Below, piece by piece: positions 14,140 through 22,844 of a DNA stretch of 24,264 nt. Within the stretch, counting starts at the first letter, position 1, and the number at the start of each line of letters is the position of its first letter. The notes under the pieces were generated by a model, which worked only from the letters and a program-made list of their open reading frames with translations, made no database searches and was not told the DNA's origin. Origin of the DNA: an uncultured Fibrobacter sp. (GTDB taxonomy: Bacteria; Fibrobacterota; Fibrobacteria; Fibrobacterales; Fibrobacteraceae); the NCBI GenBank assembly GCA_934691725.1, contig CAKUTF010000037.1:1-24264 (forward strand), read 5' to 3'. Both the position numbers and the translations under genes were made by a program.

Positions 14140-16236
14140 TTAGGCCTTTTCCCCTTCGGTTGCGGGAGACGGTGATGCCGGGACGATTTGCGCCGGAATG
14201 TTTTCGGGACGTCCCGGATCGGGAGGCGGTTCTTCTTCCTTGCGCTCCTGTTCGCGCTTTTTCGCCATCTGCTCCTGGAAAAGATAGGAACGGCTCTTTT
14301 TCGTATGGTCAAGCTTTTCTCCGGCGACTACGCGGTCGATTTCGTCTCGGTCGAGAACTTCATATTCGAAGAGGGCGTTGCCTAGGAGATCGAGCTTTTC
14401 GCGGTTTTCGGTGAGAAGTTCGCGCGCTTTCTCGGCGAGCCTTTTGACCAGGCTGTTGATCGCCCCGTCAATCGCTTCCGCCATTTTTTCGGACATTTCC
14501 TTGGGCTTGCTGATTTCGCGTCCGAGGAAAATCTCGCCGTCGTTTCGGCTGTAGCAGAGGGGGCCGATTTCATCGTCAAAACCCCATTCGGTGACCATTT
14601 TCCGGGCGAGTTCCGTGGCGCGGGCTATATCGTTGGATGCTCCCGTGCTCTGGTGGTTGAACACGATGAGCTCGGCGAGCCTACCGGACATGAGAATCAT
14701 GATATTCTCTTCGGCGCTTTCCTTCGACATGGAAACCCGGTCGCTTTCGGGCAGCGACATCGTAACGCCTAGGGCGCGCCCGCGGGGGATGATCGTTATC
14801 TTGTGCAGCGGGTCGGCGTGTTTGCAGAGAAGGGTCATCAGGGCATGTCCCGCTTCGTGGAATGCCGTGTGCCGCTTTTCTTCGTCCGACATGAGAAGCG
14901 TCCTGTGTTCCGCTCCCATGGCGAGCTTGTCGCGGGCTTCTTCGAAATCCTGCCTTGTCACTTTCTTGTTGTCGAAGCGAGCGGCGAGAAGGGCCGCTTC
15001 GTTGATCAGGTTTTCGAGTTCCGCCCCGGCGAGTCCGGGGGTTCCCCGTGCGATGTCCTTGATATCCACATCGCTTGCCAGAGGGACCTTGCGCTTCTTT
15101 AGGTGGACTTTCAGGATTTCTTCGCGACCGACCAGGTCCGGCAATCCGACGGTAATCTGCCTGTCGAAACGACCCGGGCGGAGAAGCGCCTTGTCGAGAA
15201 CGTCCGGACGGTTTGTAGCCGCAATCAAGATGACGCCTTCGTTTGCACTGAAACCGTCCATTTCGACGAGAAGCTGGTTCAAAGTCTGTTCGCGTTCGTC
15301 ATGTCCGCCGCCGAGACCCGCTCCGCGTTGACGGCCTACCGCGTCGATTTCGTCGATGAAGAGAATGCAGGGGGCGTTTTTCTTTCCCATGTCGAACAGG
15401 TCGCGGACACGCGCAGCGCCGACCCCTACGAACATTTCGACAAAATCCGAACCGGACATACTGAAAAACGGAACGCCCGCTTCGCCGGCAACAGCCCGGG
15501 CTAGAAGCGTCTTTCCGGTTCCCGGAGGCCCGACCAGCAGGGCGCCTTTGGGAATGCGTCCACCGAGCGCATCGTATTTTTTCGGGTCTTTCAAAAACTG
15601 GACGATTTCTTCGAGATCCGCCTTGGCTTCGTCACAGCCTGCGACATCCTTGAAAGTCGTCTTGGTCTTTCCGTTTTCGTTCAGCTGGCGCGCCTTGCTC
15701 TTGCCAAACGAGAACATTCCCATGCCGCCTTTCCCGCCGCCGGCCTGGCGTGCCATCATATACCAGAAGAACGCGATGAGGAGGATGGCGGGGAGAAAGG
15801 CAAAAATCCGGTCGAGCCAACTGGTCGTTTCGTGTTCAACGCGCACCTTGATGTGTTTCGTCTTTTCCCAGTTGTCTATCTGTTCGCTGGTCAGGTCCAG
15901 GACATGGCTCGAAAAGGCGACCGTGTGGCTTGATGTCTGGTTGTTCCGCGCGAGCTTGGAAAGGAATCCCGTTTGCTTTTCGCTTTTCTCGATTTCTTCG
16001 GGCGTCATCGTGCGGGAACCTTCGATCATGATGCCGTCGAGCGTGCGTTGGAGCTTCAGGTTCTTGATTTCCGTCGTCGAATCGTTCATCATCGCGAAGA
16101 AATCCGTCCGCGTGAGGTCTAGCGAAGGATCGTCATTGTAAAGGCGCATAAAGAAAAGCGCCATCAGAAGCATCGTCGCTATCAGGAAAAAGTTCCTGTT
16201 GTGGAATGCCGAAGGCGCTTTGGGCTTATTACTCAT
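14140..16236 (-). CDS. ftsH: ATP-dependent zinc metalloprotease FtsH
   Basis: A membrane-bound AAA+ protease that extracts and degrades membrane and some soluble proteins; active as a hexamer. The 698 residues contain two membrane helices (about 15-33 and 144-163) around a periplasmic domain, Walker A GPPGTGKT (236-243), Walker B ILFIDEID (291-298), the pore motif FVGVG, the RPGRFDR arginine-finger region, the zinc site HEAGH (460-464) and a third ligand probably Asp536 in TGASNDIARAT. The Pro- and Glu-rich C-terminal tail of about 35 residues is variable in the family. The start has AAAGGA upstream and overlaps the tilS stop by four bases (ATGA). tilS next to ftsH is a common bacterial order. 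Confidence 0.97.
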   Translation of the reverse strand: MSNKPKAPSAFHNRNFFLIATMLLMALFFMRLYNDDPSLDLTRTDFFAMMNDSTTEIKNLKLQRTLDGIMIEGSRTMTPEEIEKSEKQTGFLSKLARNNQTSSHTVAFSSHVLDLTSEQIDNWEKTKHIKVRVEHETTSWLDRIFAFLPAILLIAFFWYMMARQAGGGKGGMGMFSFGKSKARQLNENGKTKTTFKDVAGCDEAKADLEEIVQFLKDPKKYDALGGRIPKGALLVGPPGTGKTLLARAVAGEAGVPFFSMSGSDFVEMFVGVGAARVRDLFDMGKKNAPCILFIDEIDAVGRQRGAGLGGGHDEREQTLNQLLVEMDGFSANEGVILIAATNRPDVLDKALLRPGRFDRQITVGLPDLVGREEILKVHLKKRKVPLASDVDIKDIARGTPGLAGAELENLINEAALLAARFDNKKVTRQDFEEARDKLAMGAEHRTLLMSDEEKRHTAFHEAGHALMTLLCKHADPLHKITIIPRGRALGVTMSLPESDRVSMSKESAEENIMILMSGRLAELIVFNHQSTGASNDIARATELARKMVTEWGFDDEIGPLCYSRNDGEIFLGREISKPKEMSEKMAEAIDGAINSLVKRLAEKARELLTENREKLDLLGNALFEYEVLDRDEIDRVVAGEKLDHTKKSRSYLFQEQMAKKREQERKEEEPPPDPGRPENIPAQIVPASPSPATEGEKA

Positions 16237-17441
16237 AAGTTTCCTTTATCAAGAGGAGGAATCCCGCCGATGCGGAGAATTCGATTGCCCTTTGAAAGGA
16301 GGGGAATTGAATCTCTTGCGAAAAGCGGGACGCCATTGTCTTCGAACCATTTTTTGAGCGTTCTTGGCTGGCCGCGGAGAGGCGCGTAAATGTCGCCGTC
16401 ATGCCGAAACCGCCATGTGCCAAAAAAGGTTTTGTCTTGAAAAAAATACAAATTGTGGGAAATGTCGGTCCGCAAATCTTTGCAAAACCAAAGGATATGA
16501 CGGGATTTTTCAAACAGGAGCGTTTTTTCCCGGTTGGCAAAGTTCGAAAGAAAAGCCGTTTTGGACGGATACGGAAATCCAAGAGCGTCTAGCCAGATGC
16601 GCAAAAGCGTTGCCGCTCCGCAAGGATGTTTTTGGACGAGCTTTTCCCAGGCGAAATCGTGCAGGGCGAGGACCTGGCGGTAGGGAGAAGCGCTTGAGGG
16701 AAATGGCCAGAGCCGTGGCGGAACAAGGTAAGGGGAAAAAGTTTCTTGAAGCTTTTCGAAAATTTTAGGATAGGTTCTGCGGGAAAGTTCGGCGATTCGG
16801 GTGAGCCTGTCGATCGCCTGAAAATCTTCTCCGGCGATTTTGGGGAGGATACGCTTGCGGATGGAATTTCGGGCAAAGGTTTCGTCTGCGTTGCTTTCGT
16901 CTTCCCGAAAATCCAAATGGAAAGTTTTTGCGTAGGCGAGGAGCTGTTCTTTTTTTACGGAAAGGAGCGGTCGAACGATTCCATCTTTGCGGCAGGGCTG
17001 TATGCCTTGGAGTCCTTTGATAGTCGTTCCGCGCAAAATCCGCATCAGGAGCGTTTCCGCCTGGTCGTTTGCGTGATGGGCGGTGAGGATGAGCTCGGCT
17101 TGAACTTCTGGAAGGAATGCGATTTCGTGCAAGGCCTTGTAGCGGGCGATTCGGGCGTTCTCTTCGACAGAACCGTGCGATTTCAGGAGATTTCCGTCAA
17201 GATGCCTGATGAAAAAAGGAATGTTTAGTTTATGCGCAAAATTTCGTACAAATTCGGCGTCCCGGTCCGCGTTTTTCCGAAGCCCGTGGTGAATGTGCGC
17301 CATTCCCGCCCAAGAAAATCCTAAACTCTCTTGATGGCGTATAAAGTAATTTGCGAGGCAGATGGAATCCAGACCGCCCGATACGGCGAGAAGAAGCCGC
17401 TTGCCCTTAAATCGTTCGCGTGAAATTTGAAACTCGTTCAA
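16233..17441 (-). CDS. tilS: tRNA(Ile)-lysidine synthase
   Basis: TilS attaches lysine to C34 of tRNA-Ile(CAU) so that it reads AUA codons. The N-terminal PP-loop ATPase shows AVSGGLDS, followed by GMAHIHHGLR, LTAHHANDQAETLLMRI and KDGIVRPLL; the C-terminal substrate-binding part is more divergent. An ATG at 17543 would overlap hisI by almost 100 bases and add 34 residues that resemble nothing. I therefore prefer a TTG at 17441, seven bases past the hisI stop, which gives 402 residues and the usual short lead before the PP-loop. No Shine-Dalgarno sequence precedes it, so the start is uncertain and may rely on coupling to hisI. The stop overlaps the ftsH start. Confidence 0.9.
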   Translation of the reverse strand: MNEFQISRERFKGKRLLLAVSGGLDSICLANYFIRHQESLGFSWAGMAHIHHGLRKNADRDAEFVRNFAHKLNIPFFIRHLDGNLLKSHGSVEENARIARYKALHEIAFLPEVQAELILTAHHANDQAETLLMRILRGTTIKGLQGIQPCRKDGIVRPLLSVKKEQLLAYAKTFHLDFREDESNADETFARNSIRKRILPKIAGEDFQAIDRLTRIAELSRRTYPKIFEKLQETFSPYLVPPRLWPFPSSASPYRQVLALHDFAWEKLVQKHPCGAATLLRIWLDALGFPYPSKTAFLSNFANREKTLLFEKSRHILWFCKDLRTDISHNLYFFQDKTFFGTWRFRHDGDIYAPLRGQPRTLKKWFEDNGVPLFARDSIPLLSKGNRILRIGGIPPLDKGNL

Positions 17442-17448
17442 AGGGAAA

Positions 17449-17802
17449 CTATCGGATTTTGCAAGTCTTGAAGAAACAGGATCTCGCTCCCGTGTGGCAG
17501 GCGACTTGCTTTCCACGCATCCGGACTTTGAAAAGCAGGGCATCGCTGTCGCAGTCCGCCGACCACTCGACGACGGTCATTACGTTTCCGCTGGTATCGC
17601 CCTTGTGCCAATATTCCTTTCGGCTGCGACTCCAAAAGACCATTTCTCCGCATTCGATCGTCCGGCGAAGCGCTTCCTTGTCCATCCAGGCGAGCATCAG
17701 AACGTCGTTCTTGTCCGCATCCTGGACGATTGCCGGCGAGAGCATTCTGTCGCCGCAGGGTATATCAAATCGGACGCTTGCAAAAATTTCTTCCTGGTTC
17801 AT
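17449..17802 (-). CDS. hisI: Phosphoribosyl-AMP cyclohydrolase
   Basis: Opens the purine ring of phosphoribosyl-AMP in histidine synthesis. The 117-residue protein is HisI alone, without the HisE domain fused in enterobacteria. Seen are LMLAWMDKEAL, WSRSRKEYWHKGDTSGN, the metal motif DCDSDALLF (Asp83, 85 and 87) and the Cys expected at the zinc site (Cys84, Cys102, Cys109). The ATG at 17802 has GAGG seven bases upstream; the GTG at 17814 would consume that Shine-Dalgarno sequence. It sits between proA and tilS, away from other his genes. Confidence 0.94.
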   Translation of the reverse strand: MNQEEIFASVRFDIPCGDRMLSPAIVQDADKNDVLMLAWMDKEALRRTIECGEMVFWSRSRKEYWHKGDTSGNVMTVVEWSADCDSDALLFKVRMRGKQVACHTGARSCFFKTCKIR

Positions 17803-17824
17803 TGAAAACCTCACACGGGAATGT

Positions 17825-19090
17825 TTAGGTGCGCAACTGGCCGTTTCCGACGAGAATCCATTTGTAGCTGCACAGGCTTTCGACGCCCATCGGGCCGCGG
17901 GCGTGGATCTTGTCGGTTGAAATGCCGACTTCTGCGCCTAGGCCGTAAACACCTCCGTCGGCAAGGCGCGTGCTGGCGTTTACCATGACGCTCGACGAAT
18001 CGACATTACTGACAAAGTAATCGATTGCGGATTTGTCGCTTGCGATGATGGATTCCGTGTGCCTGCTGGAATATTTTTCGATATGTTCACAGGCCGCCTT
18101 TACGCCATCGATAAAACGGACGCTTAGTTTGTAAGCGAGGTATTCTTGGCGGTAATTGGAATCGTCGCCGATGAACTTTGCGTCGGGAATGCGCGCAATC
18201 GCAAGGTGGTCGCCAAATAGCTCCACTTTTTTTTCGCGCAGCGGAGCGAGAATTTTCCCGACCGCTTCATCGGAAAGCGCCTTGTCGAGGAGAAGCGTTT
18301 CCATGGAATTGCATGTTCCCGGGCGTTGCGTCTTTGCGTTATCGACGATTCGGGATGCCATTTCGATGTCCGCAGACTTATCGACATAGACGTGGCAGAT
18401 TCCGTTGAAATGCTTGATGACCGGGATGGAGCTTTGTTCTACGACGGCACGAATCAGGTTTTCTCCGCCGCGTGGAATCGCCAGGTCCAGGTAGTCCCGC
18501 ATTTTGAGCAGTGCGCCGACAATCGCATGGTCCGGATGTTCCACCAGCTGGACCGCACTGGGATCGATGTCGAATTTCGAAAGCGAGTCCTGAAAAATCC
18601 TCGCGAGAATTTTCGAAGAGTGGAGCGACTCCTTTCCTCCGCGGAGGATGACGGAATTTCCGGCCTTGAAACAAAGCGCGGCTCCGTCGATGGTTACGTT
18701 CGGTCGGCTTTCGTAGATGAAGAAAACGCTTCCGAGCGGAACGGAGACCCGGGAAATTTCCGCACCGTTTTCGAGTGTCCGCTTTTCGAGAATCTTTCCC
18801 AGCGGATCGGGAAAGGCGGCTATTTGTTCTGCGCCTTTTGCCATCAGTTCGATGCGTTCATGGTTGAGCGTCAAACGGTCGAGTTTTGCCGGGGCGAGTG
18901 CTTGGCGGTTCGCTTCGACGTCTTTTCGGTTTTCGTCAAGAATTTTCGTCTCGTTTGCGCGGAGCGAATCGGCTACGTGCCGGAGAACACGGTTTCGGGT
19001 ATCTGCCGAAACGGTCCGGGTATTTGCAGAAGCTGTCCGCGCTTTCCGGGCGAGCTCCAGGGCATAGTTTTGAATGTCTTCAGAAGTCAT
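17825..19090 (-). CDS. proA: Gamma-glutamyl phosphate reductase
   Basis: Reduces gamma-glutamyl phosphate to the semialdehyde in proline synthesis with NADPH. The 421 residues match the aldehyde-dehydrogenase-like family: VPLGSVFFIYESRPNVTID (117-135), ILRGGKES (148-155), IPRGGENLI (205-213) and the catalytic Cys260 in RPGTCNSMETLL. proB is not adjacent. It starts 28 bases after the stop of the Wzi-like gene. That gap contains TAGATTTG, whose TAGATT ends six bases before the ATG, and no Shine-Dalgarno sequence, so proA may begin a new, leaderless transcript that continues into hisI, tilS and ftsH. Confidence 0.96.
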   Translation of the reverse strand: MTSEDIQNYALELARKARTASANTRTVSADTRNRVLRHVADSLRANETKILDENRKDVEANRQALAPAKLDRLTLNHERIELMAKGAEQIAAFPDPLGKILEKRTLENGAEISRVSVPLGSVFFIYESRPNVTIDGAALCFKAGNSVILRGGKESLHSSKILARIFQDSLSKFDIDPSAVQLVEHPDHAIVGALLKMRDYLDLAIPRGGENLIRAVVEQSSIPVIKHFNGICHVYVDKSADIEMASRIVDNAKTQRPGTCNSMETLLLDKALSDEAVGKILAPLREKKVELFGDHLAIARIPDAKFIGDDSNYRQEYLAYKLSVRFIDGVKAACEHIEKYSSRHTESIIASDKSAIDYFVSNVDSSSVMVNASTRLADGGVYGLGAEVGISTDKIHARGPMGVESLCSYKWILVGNGQLRT

Positions 19091-19102
19091 GGTCCAAATC
19101 TA
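19091..19102 (-). promoter_or_regulatory. Candidate -10 for a leaderless proA mRNA
   Basis: On the minus strand TAGATT (19102-19097) followed by TG, identical to the tRNA-Lys -10, then the ATG after six bases in all. It would divide the twelve-gene run into a surface half and a housekeeping half. Confidence 0.5.
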
Positions 19103-19118
19103 GAAATTCCGCAAGTGT

Positions 19119-20540
19119 TTACCAGGTGACGCCCAGTTTTCCGCTCGCGCGATAGCCGCGGTAGTCTCCGATGTAAAAGCTCTGTTCGTAGTCGGCGAAA
19201 AGCCATTCAAATGGCGTCAGGTGAAAGCCGAATCCGAATTCTCCATAACGCTTTGTCGTTTTCGAAGCGAGGAATGTCCGGTCTGTTCGGTCGTATGGCG
19301 AATGGATATCGTAGATGTTTCCTCCGAAACTGGAATCCTTGGCGACGCTCGATGCAAACACCTTGATTTCGACTGCCTTGTATTCTGCTTTAATTTGTGT
19401 GTAAAATTCGCGGGCGTTCGGGCCGAGATTCGATCCGAGACTCTGTCCGTAATGCGAATAGGCGTAGGCCTTCCCCTTGTGATGCGTATAGACCCAAGGT
19501 TCAATCCATGTGAACTCGGAATGATACGAAAAGAGAACGGGTCCGATTTTTCGCCTGTCTGTCGCAAGGCCAATGCTCGCCGCCCACTTGTTTCCCCACC
19601 AGGAATCGTCGAACATGCTGGTGATTTTTTTCATGTCGTCCCAGAACATTTCTCCGTAGAATTCCCAGCCGGGGACAGATCTAACCCGGACGTCGAATCC
19701 GAGGCCCGTATTTTCAAGGTCGCCCGTGTAGTGCTGCGCAAAAATGTAGGGGACGAAAGGTGCCGCGTAAAGCCACTGGAAATCCCTGTCCGTACTGTCC
19801 GCGTCCAGGTTGGGGTTGCTTTTTGCGTTTTCTACGGTAGAACCGTAGATGAGCGTTTCCGAAATCCCGAAATCGATGCGGAACGGCAGAGAAAAATTCA
19901 GGCGATGGGCGTGGAAAAATTTATCCTTGTGCTTGTCGTGGTAAAGCTTGCCGGCGTATTGCGTGTAAGTAACTGGGCCGAGGTTGAACTCGTAGCCGAA
20001 ATAGGGAGTGGGCGCAGGCATGGAAATGCGGTCGGTCGAATCCATCCACGGGCGATAGGGATTGTCGTTTCCTCGGAGTATGAGCTTGTTTCTTCTCGCC
20101 GGTCCGAAAGCGAGATAGTCTATCCCTCCCATGAGTTTTACGGCATCCCGGATGCGGTATTCGCTCGTCGCCGTGAAATAGTCCCAGGTGCGATTCTTGT
20201 CGCTCTGTACGTTTACCGGAATACCGTTATACGGATTGTAGCCGGGATCCGTATAGATTCGGTTTGTCCTGTCTGTCATGACACTCGCCGATGCGCGAAA
20301 GACGAAATTCTTGAGGATGGAACCGTTTACATATAAATTCACAAAAAGGCTGTTCTCGAAATGCTTGTCATTCTTGGCGGCATTCATGAAGCGAGAGACG
20401 CTAAGCGAATCTCCCAGGGTTCCGCGGATGCGGAAGTAGGTTGCCGAATCGCCGAACCCGATATGCCCGGGAACCGCCGCGGAAAGGGACAGCGCGGAGA
20501 GAAGAAGAAATACGGCTATACGGAATATTTTAAAATTCAT
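19119..20540 (-). CDS. Wzi-like outer-membrane beta-barrel protein
   Basis: A 473-residue envelope protein. The ATG at 20540 opens a clear signal peptide (MNFKIFR, hydrophobic core, cut near Ala21-Ala22); the longer frame up to 20708 only adds residues overlapping the previous gene. The mature part is rich in aromatic residues with alternating strands, and the protein ends GKLGVTW, a typical last barrel strand. LAFGPARRNKLIL, HRLNFSLPFRIDFGISETLIYG, FYGEMFWDD, WIEPWVYTH and HYGQSLGSNLGPNAREFY recall the capsule-assembly Wzi family, where such proteins help hold polysaccharide on the surface. The similarity is from memory and remote. Its place behind three glycosyltransferase-type genes (11 bases overlap with the nearest) supports a role in surface polysaccharide. 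Confidence 0.75.
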   Translation of the reverse strand: MNFKIFRIAVFLLLSALSLSAAVPGHIGFGDSATYFRIRGTLGDSLSVSRFMNAAKNDKHFENSLFVNLYVNGSILKNFVFRASASVMTDRTNRIYTDPGYNPYNGIPVNVQSDKNRTWDYFTATSEYRIRDAVKLMGGIDYLAFGPARRNKLILRGNDNPYRPWMDSTDRISMPAPTPYFGYEFNLGPVTYTQYAGKLYHDKHKDKFFHAHRLNFSLPFRIDFGISETLIYGSTVENAKSNPNLDADSTDRDFQWLYAAPFVPYIFAQHYTGDLENTGLGFDVRVRSVPGWEFYGEMFWDDMKKITSMFDDSWWGNKWAASIGLATDRRKIGPVLFSYHSEFTWIEPWVYTHHKGKAYAYSHYGQSLGSNLGPNAREFYTQIKAEYKAVEIKVFASSVAKDSSFGGNIYDIHSPYDRTDRTFLASKTTKRYGEFGFGFHLTPFEWLFADYEQSFYIGDYRGYRASGKLGVTW

Positions 20541-21279
20541 CGCGGAACTTCTTGTTTTTTTTATTTGCAAGATAGGCGATTGATCGCAAGAACAGATGCC
20601 AGGCGAGATACATTCGGTAGGATATCCGAAAAGACAATCGGTTTGTACTTTTTTTACCGGTAAAGGAAACGGTATTTTCGTGTCTGCGATACAGCTGTAG
20701 AACTTCATCTAGATAGCCACATTTAAAATGCAACTGGGCAAACAGCGAAATCCACAAATCATGCGCTACAACTTTTGGCGGAAACGGCTCAATGAAATCT
20801 ATCAATTTCCGGTCGAATGCCATACAGGCTCCTAACCAGCAATTATTGATGAGGTTTTGCAAAAAACTTTTTTTCATTGGCCATAGGCTGTCATAGTGTC
20901 TCGCCTTGGTGATGCGCAGATTGGAATCCGTTAATGCGCAATTGCAAAGAACAATATCGTAACCGCCGTCTTTTAAAAATTTTTCCATTCGGTCCATTTT
21001 TGATGGAAGCCAGACATCGTCTTGATCGGCGAAGAAAATGATATCGCCTTTTGCCTGTTTAATGGCGTTCTCGAAATTGTTGGCGACGCCATGAATCTTG
21101 TTGTGGAATACTTTGATCCTGGAATTGCGGTAGGCTTCGAGAATTTGCAACGTACCATCCGTTGAACCGTCATCGGAAACGATGAGTTCGTCGTTTTCCC
21201 TTAGCTGGGGCAATATACTGTCGAGCTGCTCTCGAATGAATTTTTGGCCATTGTATGTGGCCATGCAAATACTTCTCAT
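20530..21279 (-). CDS. Family 2 glycosyltransferase
   Basis: A 249-residue GT-A fold enzyme that should transfer a sugar from a nucleotide donor to a growing glycan at the cytoplasmic membrane face. Motifs in order: MATYNGQKFIREQLDSI at the N-terminus, SDDGSTDGT, FADQDDVWLPSK (the DxD-type metal site), and HDLWISLFAQ, where the catalytic Asp is expected. The C-terminal 40 residues are basic with hydrophobic stretches that may contact the membrane. The start overlaps the stop of the previous gene by four bases. The DNA of this gene and the next looks richer in A+T than its neighbours, which may mean a different origin. The donor and acceptor cannot be told. Confidence 0.92.
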   Translation of the reverse strand: MRSICMATYNGQKFIREQLDSILPQLRENDELIVSDDGSTDGTLQILEAYRNSRIKVFHNKIHGVANNFENAIKQAKGDIIFFADQDDVWLPSKMDRMEKFLKDGGYDIVLCNCALTDSNLRITKARHYDSLWPMKKSFLQNLINNCWLGACMAFDRKLIDFIEPFPPKVVAHDLWISLFAQLHFKCGYLDEVLQLYRRHENTVSFTGKKSTNRLSFRISYRMYLAWHLFLRSIAYLANKKNKKFRDEF

Positions 21280-22112
21280 CGTTTAAAATTATAGATAAAT
21301 TTGTAGAAAAGAAAACGGGTGTAGGAAACCCCGAATTCCTTATGGATTAGTTTTGCCTTGGATAGAATTTCCAAAAGTCTTTTTTTTCTAAAAAAGCGCC
21401 TTGGTGAATGGTCTTGGGCGGCGCCGACTACATTTGTTTGGTGCTGTCTGTAGTAGGCTGTAGGATCTTCGATTGCCTGAAGAATTCCTTTGCGGCAGAA
21501 TAGGCAGAGCGCAATCCATTCGTCATGCATGGATGCATACGGGGAAACGGGAAATAGGATTCGTTTGGCCGAGTGGTTTATCATCATGGTTAAACCGGTG
21601 ACAACATTGTGGATGTAAAGAAAGTGCGGATTCTTCTTGTAGGTTTGATAGCGAAGCTCCTGAAAAAAAGACGGTTGCAGAACTTCGAGATTTTTATTGA
21701 CCAAGGTTACATCCGAAAAAACAAGAATTGGTTTTTGACTGGAAAACTCTTTTTCCTTTTGAAGAATAGTTTGCAAAGTCTTTTCGATTTTATCGGGAAA
21801 CCAGACGTCGTCCTGATCGCAGAACATATAGTAGGAAGATTCAATTTCGGAAAGCATTTCCATGAAGGCTTGGAAGGCTCGCTTTCTTATTTGCCGATTG
21901 TCTAGGATGGTTATTTTGTCAGGGTGTTTTTTTTTATACTGCAGAATGATGTCTGGTGTCGTATCCGAAGAACAGTCGTCTCGAATGTATAGATGATAAG
22001 ATTTGCAAGTTTGGCAAAAGAGGGAATCTAGCTGCTCTGCTAGATAGCGCTCTCCATTGAATGTGGACAGGAGAATGGCTATTTTTTCCGGGTTTTTGAA
22101 GGAATCGTTCAT
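21276..22112 (-). CDS. Family 2 glycosyltransferase
   Basis: A 278-residue GT-A enzyme related to the following gene, and perhaps a diverged paralogue: ILLSTFNGERYLAEQLDSLF, IRDDCSSDTTPDI, FCDQDDVWFPDKI, and HDEWIALCLFC near the expected catalytic Asp. Proteins with this combination are often annotated as rhamnosyltransferases, but the sugar is not certain. The last 40 residues are basic (RRFFRKKRLL). It begins 15 bases after the previous gene, and its stop overlaps the next start (ATGA), so the two enzymes are translationally coupled and probably add successive sugars. Confidence 0.92.
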   Translation of the reverse strand: MNDSFKNPEKIAILLSTFNGERYLAEQLDSLFCQTCKSYHLYIRDDCSSDTTPDIILQYKKKHPDKITILDNRQIRKRAFQAFMEMLSEIESSYYMFCDQDDVWFPDKIEKTLQTILQKEKEFSSQKPILVFSDVTLVNKNLEVLQPSFFQELRYQTYKKNPHFLYIHNVVTGLTMMINHSAKRILFPVSPYASMHDEWIALCLFCRKGILQAIEDPTAYYRQHQTNVVGAAQDHSPRRFFRKKRLLEILSKAKLIHKEFGVSYTRFLFYKFIYNFKR

Positions 22113-22127
22113 CGGAGATCGGGAAAT

Positions 22128-22844
22128 TTAAATTTTAACCTTTTCGAGCATTTCGGGCGTAAGCCGTGAGAGTTCCGTCGCCCGGAGCGATTTTTCGTCG
22201 AGAGTTTTTTTGCCGCTGAATACGGCGAGAGCGGAGACGGGATGTCGGGCGGCGAATTTTAGAAAACTGGAAAAATCCAGGTCCTTGTAGTAAGCGCGGG
22301 CGATTTCCTTTTTGGAAAGCGGAGTTGGCTTTTGGGGATTTTTTGTTTCGATTTGCAGAAAGGGAACGGCGAAGAGGCTCGCTCCGAGATGAAGCGCGCG
22401 GAGGCCCAAATCGAAAAAACGGACATCTGTCTTGAAGTCAAAGTCGAAGCTTCCCAGGGATTTGAGAAGTCGCGTGGAATAGATTCCGCAGAACGGTGAG
22501 AGGCTTGCGACATTTCGCATCTCGTTTTTTTTGTTGCCGCAAAATTCTTCGACAAAACCTTTTTTCGCATCGAGCAAATATCCGGACGAAACGGTTTTCC
22601 CGTCGGAAACAATGCGCGGTGCAAAGGCGTCTGCATAAGGAAAGTCGGCGACGAGGTTTGCTGTCGCATCGAGAAAATCCCGGGTCAGGAGAACATCCGG
22701 CTCGATGAGAATCGTCCATTCGGCGTCAAGCTCCGGGAGGATGTTCGAATAGTCGTTTGTGAAAAACCAGCCAAGCGCTGCGTCTTCGACCTGCGGACAG
22801 GCCTTTTTCTCGGAAAGCACCAGAATGTCGAATTGCTTTCTCAT
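22128..22844 (-). CDS. Divergent glycosyltransferase-2-like protein
   Basis: A 238-residue protein that I place with the GT-A glycosyltransferases with moderate confidence. EWTILIEPDVLLTRDFLDA has the place and form of the donor/metal-binding strand. FDFDFKTDVRFFDLGLRAL followed by HLGASLF and VPFLQIETKN follows the usual 'D.DL..R....G......P' end of GT2 domains. The usual N-terminal donor-binding motif is weak (MRKQFDILVLSEKK). It could therefore be a degenerate or non-catalytic relative. Its ATG overlaps the stop of the PorV-like gene by one base, so translation is probably coupled. Confidence 0.7.
   Translation of the reverse strand: MRKQFDILVLSEKKACPQVEDAALGWFFTNDYSNILPELDAEWTILIEPDVLLTRDFLDATANLVADFPYADAFAPRIVSDGKTVSSGYLLDAKKGFVEEFCGNKKNEMRNVASLSPFCGIYSTRLLKSLGSFDFDFKTDVRFFDLGLRALHLGASLFAVPFLQIETKNPQKPTPLSKKEIARAYYKDLDFSSFLKFAARHPVSALAVFSGKKTLDEKSLRATELSRLTPEMLEKVKI

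Noticed and set aside
14591..15331. 246-codon open frame antisense to ftsH
   Set aside because: It lies wholly opposite conserved FtsH motifs; Ser/Arg-rich translation is typical of a shadow frame.
19221..20336. 371-codon open frame antisense to the Wzi-like gene
   Set aside because: The opposite strand encodes a protein with a signal peptide and barrel features; the antisense product shows no domain and no start signals.
20541..20708. 56 extra N-terminal residues of the Wzi-like protein
   Set aside because: They overlap the upstream glycosyltransferase gene and would bury the signal peptide.
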